64,000 nucleotides of DNA, taken from positions 32,385-96,384 of the forward strand of contig CALSSN010000027.1 in the NCBI GenBank assembly GCA_943789025.1, given 5' to 3'. Positions 36,471 to 45,242 of this stretch are shown piece after piece (the stretch's first letter is position 1; each line of letters starts with the position of its first letter). The translations under genes and the position numbers were made by a program. Under the pieces are notes generated by a model. It worked only from the letters and a program-made list of their open reading frames with translations, was not told where the DNA came from and did not search any database. The DNA comes from an uncultured Verrucomicrobiales bacterium. GTDB lineage: Bacteria; Verrucomicrobiota; Verrucomicrobiia; Verrucomicrobiales; DEV007.

Positions 36471-39400
36471 ATGTTAAGTCTTTTCTTCATCCGACGCCCG
36501 ATCTTCGCCGCGGTCATTTCGATCGTGGTTGTGGTGGTAGGGTTGGTGGCTTTGGTGGCTCTTCCCATCGCACGCTACCCGGAGCTCGCTCCGCCGACGA
36601 TTCAGATCAATGCCATCTATCCGGGGGCGGATGCCAGGACCATCGCGGAGACAGTGGCCACGCCGATCGAGCAGGAGGTCAATGGGGTCGAAGGAATGAT
36701 CTACATGTCCTCGGTCTCAGCAAACGATGGGACCATGAATCTGACGGTGACTTTCGAGCCGGGAACCGACCTCGATACCGCCAATGTGTTGACTCAGAAC
36801 CGCGTGGCCATTGCCGAAGCGAAGCTCCCCGAGGAGGTCAAGCGCATGGGGGTGACAGTGAAGAAGCAGAGCACCGATGTGGTCATGTATGTGGCCCTGC
36901 ATTCACCGAATGGAACCTACGATGACGCCTTCCTGAGTAACTTCGCGTGGCAGAGGATCCGGGACGAGCTGGCCCGCGTGAACGGGGTGGGGAATGTGCA
37001 GGTTTTTGGAGTCGGGCAGTTCAGCATGCGGATCTGGCTCGATCCTGACCGTCTTCGAGCCTACAGTCTGGCAGCCTCTGATGTGGTGGGAGCGATCCGG
37101 CAGCAGAACCTGCAGGTTGCGGGTGGTCGGGTTGGTGCCTCGCCCGCGCCGGATGGTACGCCCCACGAATTCACGGTGAACGTGCGGGGCAGGCTTTCGG
37201 AGGTTTCCGAGTTTGAGCAGATCGTAGTCAAAACCGGATCTGACGGCGGCTTTGTCAGGGTCAAGGACGTGGCACGGGTCGAACTCGGCTCCGATCTCTA
37301 CAGCATCAAATCCCAGTTCAACGGGAAGTCCTCGGCGACATTGGCGCTCTACCAGATCCCGGGGTCAAACATCATCGCTGTAGCAGATGGCCTCAAAACG
37401 AAGCTCGACGCGCTGGCCGCAAATTTCCCCGAAGACGTTGGCTACGAGATCATTTATGACAACACCGATGTCATCAATGCCTCGATCCGCAATGTGGTCG
37501 TGACCCTGATTTCGGCTCTCATTCTGGTGGTTCTGACAGTCTTCGTATTCCTTCAGAATTTCCGGGCCACCATCATTCCTTCGATCACGATCCCGGTTTC
37601 GTTGATAGGCACCTTCTCGGTGCTCCTTGCCTTGGGCTACTCTCTCAACCAGCTGACCCTTTTTGGCTTAGTGCTCGTCATCGGCATTGTCGTCGATGAT
37701 GCCATTGTGGTGGTGGAGAATACCTCCCGCTGGATTGCGGAGGGGCTTTCCGGAAGAAAAGCTGCGGAGAAGGCGATGTTGGAAGTTTCCGGTCCGGTGA
37801 TCGCTACCACGCTCGTTCTGCTGGCCGTGTTCGTGCCAACCATGTTCATGACCGGGATCACCGGAACGCTTTTCAAGCAGTTCGCAGTTACCATCTCGAT
37901 TGCCACGGTTTTCAGTTCGATCAATGCCCTGACTTTGAGTCCGGCTCTCTGCGCGCTGCTCCTTCGCCCGCAGAAAGAGCCGACGAAGGGTGCCTTTTTT
38001 CTCTTTAACCGTTCGCTGGAAAAATCGACGAACGCCTACCTGGGCATCACGAGGTTTGCGATCCGAAAGGCGTTTCTCTCGGTCCTTGTTTTCGTTGCTC
38101 TTGCTGTTGTGTCTATTTTCGGGCTGGGGAGTCTTCCCACCGGATTTGTTCCACAGGAGGATGAGGGTTACTGCGTCGTCAACGTGCAACTTCCGGACGG
38201 GGCGTCACTCCAGAGAACCAGCGAAGCGGTCGAGGAACTCAACGCCATGATTGCTGAGGTCCCGGGAGTGAAGAGCTTTCTGACCATCACCGGCTATTCA
38301 GTCATCAACTCCTCTGCCGCCTCGAACACGGCCTTCCTGGTCGTTGTGTTTGACCCGTGGTCGGAAAGAAAGACGCCGGATCTCCACCAGTCCGCGATCG
38401 TCAAGAGTCTCAACCGGCGACTCTCGAAGTTCGATAAGGGATTCGCGTTTGCCTTCCCCATGCCCTCGCTCCCCGGTGTCGGAACCTCGGGGGGGTTCAC
38501 TTTCATGTTGCAGGATCGCGGTGGTGTCGGCCTGGCACAACTCGAGCAAGTCGCACAAGAGGTGATTGCTGACGGCAATTCCCAGGCAGGTCTTGCCAGA
38601 CTGAGCACCACCTTCCGGGCGAACATCCCGCAACTTTTTGTCGACATCGATCGTGAGCAGGTCATGCGGATGGGAATTCCGATGCAATCAGTTTTCGACA
38701 CACTCCAAGTCTATCTGGGGTCGGCGTATGTTAATAATTTCACCCTGTTCGGCAGGGGATTCAAGGTCACGGCACAGGCGGATGCCCCCTTTCGTGCCCG
38801 CCCGGAAGATATCGGGCGACTGGAGCTCAGAAATGCCAAGGGTGAGATGACTCCGGTGGCGGCTGTGGCCACGGTGGAGGAAGCTTACGGCCCGCAGACG
38901 GTGAATCGTTTCAACCTCTACCCATCCGCAAAAATTCTCGGTAATCCGGCCGCCGGCTACAGTTCCGGACAGGCTCTCGACATCATGGAAGACATGGCCA
39001 ATGAGAAGCTCCCGGCAACCATGGGATACGATTGGTCGGAGCTGTCCTACCAGGAGAAGCAAGCTGGGCAAGGAACGACTGCCATCTTCCTTTTTGCCAT
39101 TTTCATGGTCTATCTGGTGCTGGCAGCGCAGTATGAAAGCTGGAGTGTAGCGGTCTCGGTGGTGCTCTCGGTCTCGACTGCTTTACTTGGTGCCGTTCTC
39201 GCGGTGAGCGTCCGCGGGATGGAAAACAATGTCTACACCCAGATCGGGATTGTCCTGCTCATCGGGCTTTCAACCAAGAGTGCTATTCTCATTGTCGAGT
39301 TTGCCAAGGCGCTTCGTGAAGAAGGGAAGTCGATCTTTGAGGCCGCTGTCGAGGCAACGCGGCTGCGGTTTCGGGCGGTGCTGATGACCGCTTTTTCCTT

Positions 39401-39590
39401 CATCCTCGGGGTCATTCCGCTCCTGATGGCTTCGGGTGCAGGTGCAGAGTCTCAGAAGGTGATCGGAACCACCGTTTTTGGCGGAATGATCGTGGCGACT
39501 CTGGTGAGCCTCGCCGCGGTGCCGATGCTCTATTTCGTGGTGCAGACACTTGCGGAGAAAGTAGGCGGCAAAAAAGCTGACGATTCCTGA
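36471..39590 (+). CDS. RND multidrug efflux pump inner-membrane subunit (AcrB/HAE1)
   Basis: 1039 residues, the usual AcrB length. Starts MLSLFFIRRPIFAAVISIVV; TM4 contains the proton-relay pair in VLVIGIVVDDAIVVVEN (near residue 405); GIVLLIGLSTKSAILIVEF carries the conserved Lys of TM10; the porter region includes VATPIEQEVNGVEGMIYMSS. It is a proton-driven tripartite exporter of hydrophobic or amphiphilic compounds. The operon order NodT-MFP-pump is complete. No local regulator gene is seen. Confidence 0.95.
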   Translation: MLSLFFIRRPIFAAVISIVVVVVGLVALVALPIARYPELAPPTIQINAIYPGADARTIAETVATPIEQEVNGVEGMIYMSSVSANDGTMNLTVTFEPGTDLDTANVLTQNRVAIAEAKLPEEVKRMGVTVKKQSTDVVMYVALHSPNGTYDDAFLSNFAWQRIRDELARVNGVGNVQVFGVGQFSMRIWLDPDRLRAYSLAASDVVGAIRQQNLQVAGGRVGASPAPDGTPHEFTVNVRGRLSEVSEFEQIVVKTGSDGGFVRVKDVARVELGSDLYSIKSQFNGKSSATLALYQIPGSNIIAVADGLKTKLDALAANFPEDVGYEIIYDNTDVINASIRNVVVTLISALILVVLTVFVFLQNFRATIIPSITIPVSLIGTFSVLLALGYSLNQLTLFGLVLVIGIVVDDAIVVVENTSRWIAEGLSGRKAAEKAMLEVSGPVIATTLVLLAVFVPTMFMTGITGTLFKQFAVTISIATVFSSINALTLSPALCALLLRPQKEPTKGAFFLFNRSLEKSTNAYLGITRFAIRKAFLSVLVFVALAVVSIFGLGSLPTGFVPQEDEGYCVVNVQLPDGASLQRTSEAVEELNAMIAEVPGVKSFLTITGYSVINSSAASNTAFLVVVFDPWSERKTPDLHQSAIVKSLNRRLSKFDKGFAFAFPMPSLPGVGTSGGFTFMLQDRGGVGLAQLEQVAQEVIADGNSQAGLARLSTTFRANIPQLFVDIDREQVMRMGIPMQSVFDTLQVYLGSAYVNNFTLFGRGFKVTAQADAPFRARPEDIGRLELRNAKGEMTPVAAVATVEEAYGPQTVNRFNLYPSAKILGNPAAGYSSGQALDIMEDMANEKLPATMGYDWSELSYQEKQAGQGTTAIFLFAIFMVYLVLAAQYESWSVAVSVVLSVSTALLGAVLAVSVRGMENNVYTQIGIVLLIGLSTKSAILIVEFAKALREEGKSIFEAAVEATRLRFRAVLMTAFSFILGVIPLLMASGAGAESQKVIGTTVFGGMIVATLVSLAAVPMLYFVVQTLAEKVGGKKADDS

Positions 39591-39629
39591 TACCGCCCTG
39601 ACGCCTTTTCAGGTCACGACTTGGCTGCG

Positions 39630-40358
39630 TCATTTTCGTTGAACCAGTCCGAGCCTCTCTAACTTCCGCCGCAGCCAGAAGCGGAGGCGCTTATTGAGTG
39701 GCCAGCTTTGCAGGGCTTCGGGGTTTCTCGCGAGGAAGTGGTCGAAGCCGGCACGGTAGTGTTCGCCGGCATTTTGCCGTTGATAGGTGGCATCCCAATC
39801 TGCAGCATCAATGCTCGGGTGGAGGTGCTTGAAGGTGAGGTCACGGGCTTCGACCACAATGCCGTCGCGGTAGGCGCGGTGGGTGAACTCATAGTCGGAC
39901 ATCATGCTGACGTATCCCGGGTGAAAGAGGTGGCCCTGGGCAAGGTAGCGACCACGGGTCAGGATCGCCATGGTGAGGATTTCATCACTGCGGCAAGCGT
40001 CATGGATGGCGAGGACGGCTTCGGAATGTGCATCGGGAAGCCGCTCGACGATCGCTACGTCCCACCCATCCGGTGCTTCCCAGTCGTCGGAGAGTTGGAC
40101 GAGAATCTCCCCGGTGCATTGCTCGGCAGCGTGGTTCCATGCAGCGACGGAGCCGGCTGCCGGCTGCACGGTGAGGTGGGAGAATTTCTCGAGTGCGGCG
40201 AGGGATTCGGCGTCATCATGATCGATGGCAAAGAGGTGTTCGACGCGTTCCGGGTGGCTTGCTGCAACGAGAAACTGTTCGCGGCAAGCGATCGCCTGCT
40301 CCGGCCGCCCGCGTGTGGCATGGAGCAGCGAGATGGTCGAAAGGCTTGGGGTGGTCAC
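39630..40358 (-). CDS. Glycosyltransferase-like (GT-A fold) protein
   Basis: 242 residues from a GTG start; no closer ATG gives a full domain. LSTISLLHATRGRPEQAIAC resembles a GT2 N-terminus, then FAIDHDDAES, GSVAAWNHAAEQCTGEILVQ and LSDDWEAPDGWD with an acidic metal-binding-like motif. The C-terminus is basic (LNKRLRFWLRRKLERLGLVQ), suggesting peripheral membrane contact. Acceptor and sugar are unknown. It is convergent with the RND gene and not in an obvious glycan operon. Confidence 0.65.
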   Translation of the reverse strand: MTTPSLSTISLLHATRGRPEQAIACREQFLVAASHPERVEHLFAIDHDDAESLAALEKFSHLTVQPAAGSVAAWNHAAEQCTGEILVQLSDDWEAPDGWDVAIVERLPDAHSEAVLAIHDACRSDEILTMAILTRGRYLAQGHLFHPGYVSMMSDYEFTHRAYRDGIVVEARDLTFKHLHPSIDAADWDATYQRQNAGEHYRAGFDHFLARNPEALQSWPLNKRLRFWLRRKLERLGLVQRK

Positions 40359-40443
40359 CGGTTTGGGATGAGAATGGAGCAGTGAGGAAGTTTTTTGGTA
40401 TCTTATCTTTGCTGCCAGACTAGCAGCACCCTCCCGCGGGAGA

Positions 40444-40638
40444 TCAGGTCGGGGCTTGCGGTGGGCCGCTGGCTCCGGAAGTCATCGGGTCAAAGCCGCC
40501 GGTGATGACACGTCGAACGGGAGCTCCTGTTTCCGGATGACGCGTCATGGGAGGGTCCATCATGCGCTGGTGAAATTCAAAGCGTTCTGGCTTTTTATCC
40601 GGGAAGTCGGGGATGGTTTCGTAGATGTAAGTGGGCAT
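40444..40638 (-). CDS. FmdB-like small protein lacking the zinc-ribbon cysteines
   Basis: 64 residues beginning MPTYIYETIP, the strand that opens FmdB/regulatory zinc-ribbon proteins (MPTYEYxCxxC). Here the CxxC pairs are absent: the body reads ERFEFHQRMMDPPMTRHPET and then GAPVRRVITGGFDP, which still follows the family pattern. It would therefore not bind zinc in the usual way. Function is unknown. It lies between lipB and the GT-like gene on the same strand. Confidence 0.6.
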   Translation of the reverse strand: MPTYIYETIPDFPDKKPERFEFHQRMMDPPMTRHPETGAPVRRVITGGFDPMTSGASGPPQAPT

Positions 40639-40766
40639 TACTTGGGAGTTCTGGAGTGGCTGTGGGTTCAGGCGGGACTGCGTCGGTTGTGCATGGTGAG
40701 GAGGGAACCGATGACCTGAATCCTATACGTCTGTGGCAGTGAGGTGTTCAGAGAGTGGCCCACGAA

Positions 40767-41453
40767 TTATTCCGAGCGCAATGCACTTACTTGAGCAGGC
40801 AGGAGCTGCGCCATCGCGTCTGCGACCGCAGCGGGACTGAGGGTTGTGGGAAGAGTTTCCGTGCGGATGTGTTCGTGTGCGATCGAAGTCATGGTGACAT
40901 TGTCGATACCACAGGGGATGATCGCACCGAACGGGGAGAGGTCACCGCAGATGTTGATGGCAAACCCGTGCATGCTGATCCAGTGGCGGACACCGACCCC
41001 GATCGAGGCGAGCTTGCGTTCGCCGACCCAGACACCGGTCAGGCCCTCTCGGCGTTGAGCGTCTTTGACCCCCAGCGTGTGGGCGAAGTCGATGACGAGG
41101 CCCTCAAGCATTCGGAGCAGGGCGTGAAGGTCGCGCCCGTGCTGGTGGAGATCGAGGATGAAGTAACCGACAAGTTGTCCAGGTCCGTGGTAGGTGGCTT
41201 TGCCCCCGCGGTTGATCTCGACGAGTTCGTGCGGGAGTTGCTCAGGATCGAGCAGGCTGGAGCGGTCGCGGGTGCGCCCGATGGTATAGACTGGTTCGTG
41301 TTCGAGGAGCAGGACGGTGTCCGGAATTTCATTGTCCCTGCGTTGGAGAACCAGTGCGTTCTGGAGCGCAAGTCCTTCCTGGAATCCGATACGTCCGAGC
41401 CAGCGGACATCGAGAGTGTCTCGCGACGTCGATGTGTTTTCTTCCGAAGTCAT
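40767..41453 (-). CDS. lipB: Octanoyl-[acyl carrier protein]:protein N-octanoyltransferase
   Basis: 228 residues. All LipB motifs are visible: VLLLEHEPVYTIGR, RGGKATYHGPGQLVGYFILD, the lysine-containing GVWVGERKLASIGVGVRHWI, and IIPCGI with the catalytic Cys. It transfers octanoate from ACP to lipoyl domains in the cytoplasm, the first step of lipoate synthesis. ATG overlaps the bioA stop (ATGA), so bioA-lipB are translationally coupled, joining two octanoyl/sulfur-cofactor pathways. LipA is not in the window. Confidence 0.95.
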   Translation of the reverse strand: MTSEENTSTSRDTLDVRWLGRIGFQEGLALQNALVLQRRDNEIPDTVLLLEHEPVYTIGRTRDRSSLLDPEQLPHELVEINRGGKATYHGPGQLVGYFILDLHQHGRDLHALLRMLEGLVIDFAHTLGVKDAQRREGLTGVWVGERKLASIGVGVRHWISMHGFAINICGDLSPFGAIIPCGIDNVTMTSIAHEHIRTETLPTTLSPAAVADAMAQLLPAQVSALRSE

Positions 41454-42742
41454 GCAGGGAGGGTTTCAGAGATGGCCTGAGCGAGTGCAAGAAACGCATC
41501 GTCGATCTGGTGCCTGGTGATCGTGAGAGCAGGCATGAAGACGATGGTGTCGCGTACCGGGCGGGTGAGGAGCCCGTGGGCGCGGGCAGCCTGACAGACC
41601 TGTGCACCAGTCTTGCGGGAAGGGTCAAGAGGCGACCCGTCGGCATTCGTGAGGTCGATCCCGGCGATCAACCCGCATTGGCGAAAGCTCGCGATGGAGG
41701 GAGAGTTTTCTGTGAGCGTTTCGAGAGCGATTTCGAGGTCATGCACCTTTGCTTCGAGCTGGTCGAGCGTCTCCTCCTCCTCGAAAATCTGCAAATTAGC
41801 CAGTGCTGCGGCGCACCCGAGTGGGTTGGCGGTGTAGCTGTGGCCGTGGTAGAAGCTGCGATCGTGGCTTCCGAGGAAGGCTTCGAAAATCGCTTCTGAC
41901 GTGAGGGTGGCGGCAAGCGGAAGGTAGCCACCAGTGAGCCCCTTGGCGAGGCAGAGGAAGTCGGGAATGACGTCCTCGTGCTGGCAGGCGAACATCTTTC
42001 CGGTGCGTCCGAACCCAGTCATGACCTCGTCGAGGATCAGGTGGATGCCGTGATCACTGCACCAGGTACGGAGAGTGGCAAGCATGCCCTCGGGCCAGGT
42101 GCGCATTCCGGCTGCACCCTGAATCATCGGTTCGATGATGACGGCAGCGAGTTGGTCGCGGGTGGAAGGTGCGATGTTGTCCAGCGCTTCGATCCCTGCG
42201 ATGTGGTGGGTCTTGAGCCCGAGTTTCGAAAAGCGGTCGTGGAAGCTTGCGATCCCGCCGAGGGCGCCCGCGCCGAGAGTGTCCCCATGGTATGCCTGGT
42301 CGAACGCGAGCATCTCCTTCCGTTCAGGGTGGCCGAGGAGCTGCCAGTACTGGAGCGATATTTTGAGCGCGCATTCGATGGCGGTCGATCCGTCATCGGA
42401 GAAAAAGACTCGCGGTAAAGGGCGCCCTGCGAGAAGCCCGGTGAGGGCTGCGCCCAATGCGATTGCCGGTTTGTGGGTGAGCCCGAGAAATGAACTATGG
42501 GCAATTTTTTCCAGTTGGTTTTTGACTGCCCGATTGATGGTCGGGTGGTTGTGCCCGTGAATATTCGTCCAGATCGAAGAGTTCCCGTCGAGGTAGCGAT
42601 TCCCCTCCGAATCGATGAGATAGACGCCTTCTCCTCGCTCGATGATGAGCGGTTGGTGTCCGGGTGCATTCCATTCCGCCATCTGGGTGAAGGGGTGCCA
42701 CTGGTGCCGTCGTTCGGCTTCGAGCAGTTCGTCTGGGGCCAT
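41450..42742 (-). CDS. bioA: Adenosylmethionine-8-amino-7-oxononanoate aminotransferase
   Basis: 430 residues, fold-type I PLP enzyme: HQWHPFTQMAEW at the N-terminus, FSDDGSTAIECALKISLQYW, LILDEVMTGFGRTGKMFACQ with the PLP-ring Asp, and LCLAKGLTGGYLPLAATLTS with the Schiff-base Lys. YQAYHGDTLGAGALG-type residues and a Tyr-rich SFYHGHSYTANPLGCAAA complete the BioA pattern. It makes 7,8-diaminononanoate for biotin. Other bio genes are not adjacent. Confidence 0.94.
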   Translation of the reverse strand: MAPDELLEAERRHQWHPFTQMAEWNAPGHQPLIIERGEGVYLIDSEGNRYLDGNSSIWTNIHGHNHPTINRAVKNQLEKIAHSSFLGLTHKPAIALGAALTGLLAGRPLPRVFFSDDGSTAIECALKISLQYWQLLGHPERKEMLAFDQAYHGDTLGAGALGGIASFHDRFSKLGLKTHHIAGIEALDNIAPSTRDQLAAVIIEPMIQGAAGMRTWPEGMLATLRTWCSDHGIHLILDEVMTGFGRTGKMFACQHEDVIPDFLCLAKGLTGGYLPLAATLTSEAIFEAFLGSHDRSFYHGHSYTANPLGCAAALANLQIFEEEETLDQLEAKVHDLEIALETLTENSPSIASFRQCGLIAGIDLTNADGSPLDPSRKTGAQVCQAARAHGLLTRPVRDTIVFMPALTITRHQIDDAFLALAQAISETLPA

Positions 42743-42750
42743 GGAAATCT

Positions 42751-42776
42751 GGGATCGGGATCGGGATCGGGATCGG
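42751..42776. repeat. Hexanucleotide tandem repeat (GGGATC)n
   Basis: Four tandem copies of GGGATC (or GATCGG in another phase) lie just upstream of the bioA start codon, in the gap before the preceding gene's end. On the transcribed strand this falls in the bioA leader. Confidence 0.8.
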
Positions 42777-42820
42777 AAAAGGGACGGGAGCAGGCGGCGT
42801 GGCCAGTCATGACCGCTGAG

Positions 42821-43081
42821 TTAATCGGCGGCGTCCTCGAGAAGAGCATCGACCTGTTCGATGTTTTTGAACGGGACGCGGTTGCGCTGGTATTTCTCCC
42901 AGAGCTTGTTTCGGAGTTTCTGAAGGTCGGAGTGAGGGATGGGATCGAGGTCGTGCCAGTCAGGGTCGGTTTTGAGAGTCGTCTGCATCCGCCATTCTCC
43001 ACCATGCACCCAGGCACGGTAGATCCTTGACTCTCCGTCTGCGTTGCGCTCTCGCCATTCGTGTCGTTTGCCCTTGGCCAT
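42821..43081 (-). CDS. Small conserved-looking basic/acidic hypothetical protein
   Basis: 86 residues from ATG 43081 (MAKGKRHEWRERNADGESRI); a longer frame upstream overlaps the divergent promoter and looks non-coding. It contains YRAWVHGGEWRMQTTLKTDP, DWHDLDPIPHSDLQKLRNKL and a C-terminal helix ending VDALLEDAAD. No membrane segment or metal motif. Charged and Trp-rich; I do not recognise the family. It precedes bioA by 78 bases on the same strand. Confidence 0.6.
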   Translation of the reverse strand: MAKGKRHEWRERNADGESRIYRAWVHGGEWRMQTTLKTDPDWHDLDPIPHSDLQKLRNKLWEKYQRNRVPFKNIEQVDALLEDAAD

Positions 43082-43093
43082 GGACGTATAGGT

Positions 43094-43111
43094 TCCCGTT
43101 CCGTAACGGGA
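43094..43111. promoter_or_regulatory. Inverted repeat between divergent genes
   Basis: TCCCGTT-CCGT-AACGGGA, a perfect seven-base inverted repeat, lies 12 bases from one start codon and 50 from the divergent protease gene. It could be an operator or a transcript hairpin. Confidence 0.4.
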
Positions 43112-43161
43112 TACGCAAGGGCGGGTTGCTGCGGACCGCTGATCGTGGTAGGAGCGAAGCG

Positions 43162-44124
43162 ATGTCCAAAGCGACTGCATGGAAGCTTCCCGACTGGGGA
43201 GTCCTCGTTGGCTATTTCACTGGGGTGCTTGTGCTCGGAGCCCTGCTGGCTCCGAGTATTGTGGCATCGGGTGAGTGGTTTGTGGTGACCTTTGAAAAAT
43301 CCTCTTTGCAAGAGAACGCGATTTTTGCCGACGTTTTCCGCTCGGTAGCCCGCTCGCCCTTCACACGTTTTTTTGACCGAGCTGTGTTAGTGGCGGCGCT
43401 TCTCCTTCTGTGGCCGGCTTTCAAGCTTCTGCGGAGGCATGGCAAAGTCACCATGGGCTTGGAGCACAACCCAGCAAAGCTCCAGCACTATGCTTTTGGG
43501 TTCTGTCTTGCCGGGGGAGGACTGCTGGCGCTCGGATACGGACTGGTACTGCGAGAGATGTTTTATCTCGATCTCGATGCGCGTGGCCTGAGATCACTCT
43601 GGTTGTCGATCATGCTCACTGCTGTGGTGGTGGCGGTGCTGGAAGAGTTTCTTTTCCGTGGCGGTATGCTGGGATTGCTCCTCAGAAGTATGAGTGCAAA
43701 GCCAGCGGTGCTGGTGGTGAGCGGGCTCTTTGCCATCGTGCATTTCCTCGAGGCTCCGGAAGCATTCAGTATTGCCAGAGACGAGGTGGTTTGGTCGAGC
43801 GGATTTGTCTTGCTCGGGCAGATGCTGGGGCACCTGACTGACGTCAAGGTGGTGGTGGCAGAGCTGTTACTGCTTTTCCTCGTTGGAGTGGTGCTTGCCT
43901 CTGTGCGCCTGAGGTCGCGGTCGCTCTGGCTCCCGATGGGGCTGCATGCGGGCTGGGTCTTCGGGGTGCAGCTCTTTTCCGCCATGACAGATCCGTCACG
44001 AGGATTGCAGCGTGGGGAGTTTCTCCCGTGGATGGGTGAGGATCTCAAGATTGGCCTGCTCCCCCTCGGAGTGGTCGGCTTGACGTGGTGGGCGGCGCTC
44101 TGGTTCCTCCGAAAAAGAAGCTAG
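43162..44124 (+). CDS. CPBP-family intramembrane metalloprotease (CAAX-like)
   Basis: 320 residues from ATG 43162, preceded by AGGAG. Eight or so membrane segments. The three CPBP motifs are present: EEFLFRGGMLG (near residue 160, catalytic Glu pair and Arg), FAIVHFLEAP (Phe-x3-His) and LPMGLHAGWVFG (His-x3). These bind zinc in the membrane. Members process prenylated or signal peptides, or protect against bacteriocins; the target here is unknown. Transcribed divergently from the small hypothetical gene. Confidence 0.85.
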   Translation: MSKATAWKLPDWGVLVGYFTGVLVLGALLAPSIVASGEWFVVTFEKSSLQENAIFADVFRSVARSPFTRFFDRAVLVAALLLLWPAFKLLRRHGKVTMGLEHNPAKLQHYAFGFCLAGGGLLALGYGLVLREMFYLDLDARGLRSLWLSIMLTAVVVAVLEEFLFRGGMLGLLLRSMSAKPAVLVVSGLFAIVHFLEAPEAFSIARDEVVWSSGFVLLGQMLGHLTDVKVVVAELLLLFLVGVVLASVRLRSRSLWLPMGLHAGWVFGVQLFSAMTDPSRGLQRGEFLPWMGEDLKIGLLPLGVVGLTWWAALWFLRKRS

Positions 44125-44192
44125 CGGGTCTGCTCTCCCGCGGGCTTTCGCTTGCTCAGGATGGACGTGGGAGCCAATCTTTCGCGCCCACT

Positions 44193-45164
44193 TCAGCCGA
44201 AGTCCTCAGGCGTCACGATGGCAGTTCCGAGCTTTCCAACCACCCGGGATGAGGCGTGATTGGCAATTTCCGCGGCGCGGAGAGGATTTTTCCCGGCAGC
44301 AAGAGCGAGCGTGAAGAGAGCGATGGCTGTGTCGCCGGCACCCGAGACATCAAAGACCTCCTTGGCACTGGTAGGAATATGACGAGGGTCTTCGTCTTGC
44401 GCGAGGAGCAGCATGCCCTGTTCCCCCAAAGTGATAAGAACGTTCGGAGTGTCCCAGATCCCTTGGAGCTTTCTGCCGGCCTGAAGGAGGGCTTTGTCTA
44501 CCAGAGGGTGCGGGTGCGGGTGGAGCCCGTCCGTCATGCCGGCGATCTCGAAGGCTTCTTTTCGATTCGGTTTCACTGCGGTGACGCCGTGGTAAGGAAG
44601 CGGGTTGCGCGGGTTGGGATCAACAGTGATGACCAGTCCTGTCTGTTTGGCGATTCGGGTAATTCCTTCGACAAGTCGGGTGTCGAGGAAGCCTTTGGCG
44701 TAGTCTTCGAGAATGATTCCGTCGATCTGTCCGGCCATGGCTTGGATGTTCTGGAGAATCCCTTCGACCTGTTCTCTGCTGAGCGCGCGCCTTCGTTCAC
44801 GGTCGATTCGGACAACCTGCTGCTGCCTGGCAATGACGCGGGTCTTACAGATGGTATCGAATTCTGGATCGCGGACCATGCGGGTGCAGATGACTCCGGC
44901 TTCATTGAGCGTCTGCTGCAGGGTGTCGCCATTGCCGTCCATCCCGATGAGACCGCAGACAAATACGTCTTTGGCGAAGGGAGCCAGGTTGCGGGCGACG
45001 TTGGCTGCACCGCCCGGGTAGAAATCTTCCTTCTCCACATGCACCACCGGGACCGGTGCCTCGGGAGAGATCCGATCGACATTTCCCCAGATGAAGCGGT
45101 CAAGCATGACGTCACCAAGAACGAGAATGCTGAGATCAGAAAAGCCGTCGAGGTGGTCGCGCAT
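44193..45164 (-). CDS. hldA: D-glycero-beta-D-manno-heptose-7-phosphate kinase
   Basis: 323 residues, PfkB/ribokinase fold matching the N-terminal half of HldE (RfaE): LVLGDVMLDRFIWGNVDRIS, YPGGAANVARNLAPFA, EDYAKGFLD, VDPNPRNPLPY and FDVSGAGDTAIALFTLALAA with the catalytic GAGD. It phosphorylates heptose-7-phosphate at C1 for ADP-heptose, a lipopolysaccharide inner-core precursor. The nucleotidyltransferase half found in E. coli HldE is missing, so adenylylation needs a separate HldC. An outer membrane with heptose-containing LPS is implied. Confidence 0.9.
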   Translation of the reverse strand: MRDHLDGFSDLSILVLGDVMLDRFIWGNVDRISPEAPVPVVHVEKEDFYPGGAANVARNLAPFAKDVFVCGLIGMDGNGDTLQQTLNEAGVICTRMVRDPEFDTICKTRVIARQQQVVRIDRERRRALSREQVEGILQNIQAMAGQIDGIILEDYAKGFLDTRLVEGITRIAKQTGLVITVDPNPRNPLPYHGVTAVKPNRKEAFEIAGMTDGLHPHPHPLVDKALLQAGRKLQGIWDTPNVLITLGEQGMLLLAQDEDPRHIPTSAKEVFDVSGAGDTAIALFTLALAAGKNPLRAAEIANHASSRVVGKLGTAIVTPEDFG

Positions 45165-45242
45165 GGTCGGTCGTTGGATCGGTGAGGGTGTTTGTGTGTC
45201 TGGCTTTCGGGCAGTGCGGATGCCGAGTTGGATGAGAGACAG

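Noticed and set aside
42751..42776. Short tandem repeats (also at 13922-13964 and 59808-59837) as a CRISPR array.
   Set aside because: Units are 6-7 bases without spacers and no cas genes are nearby.
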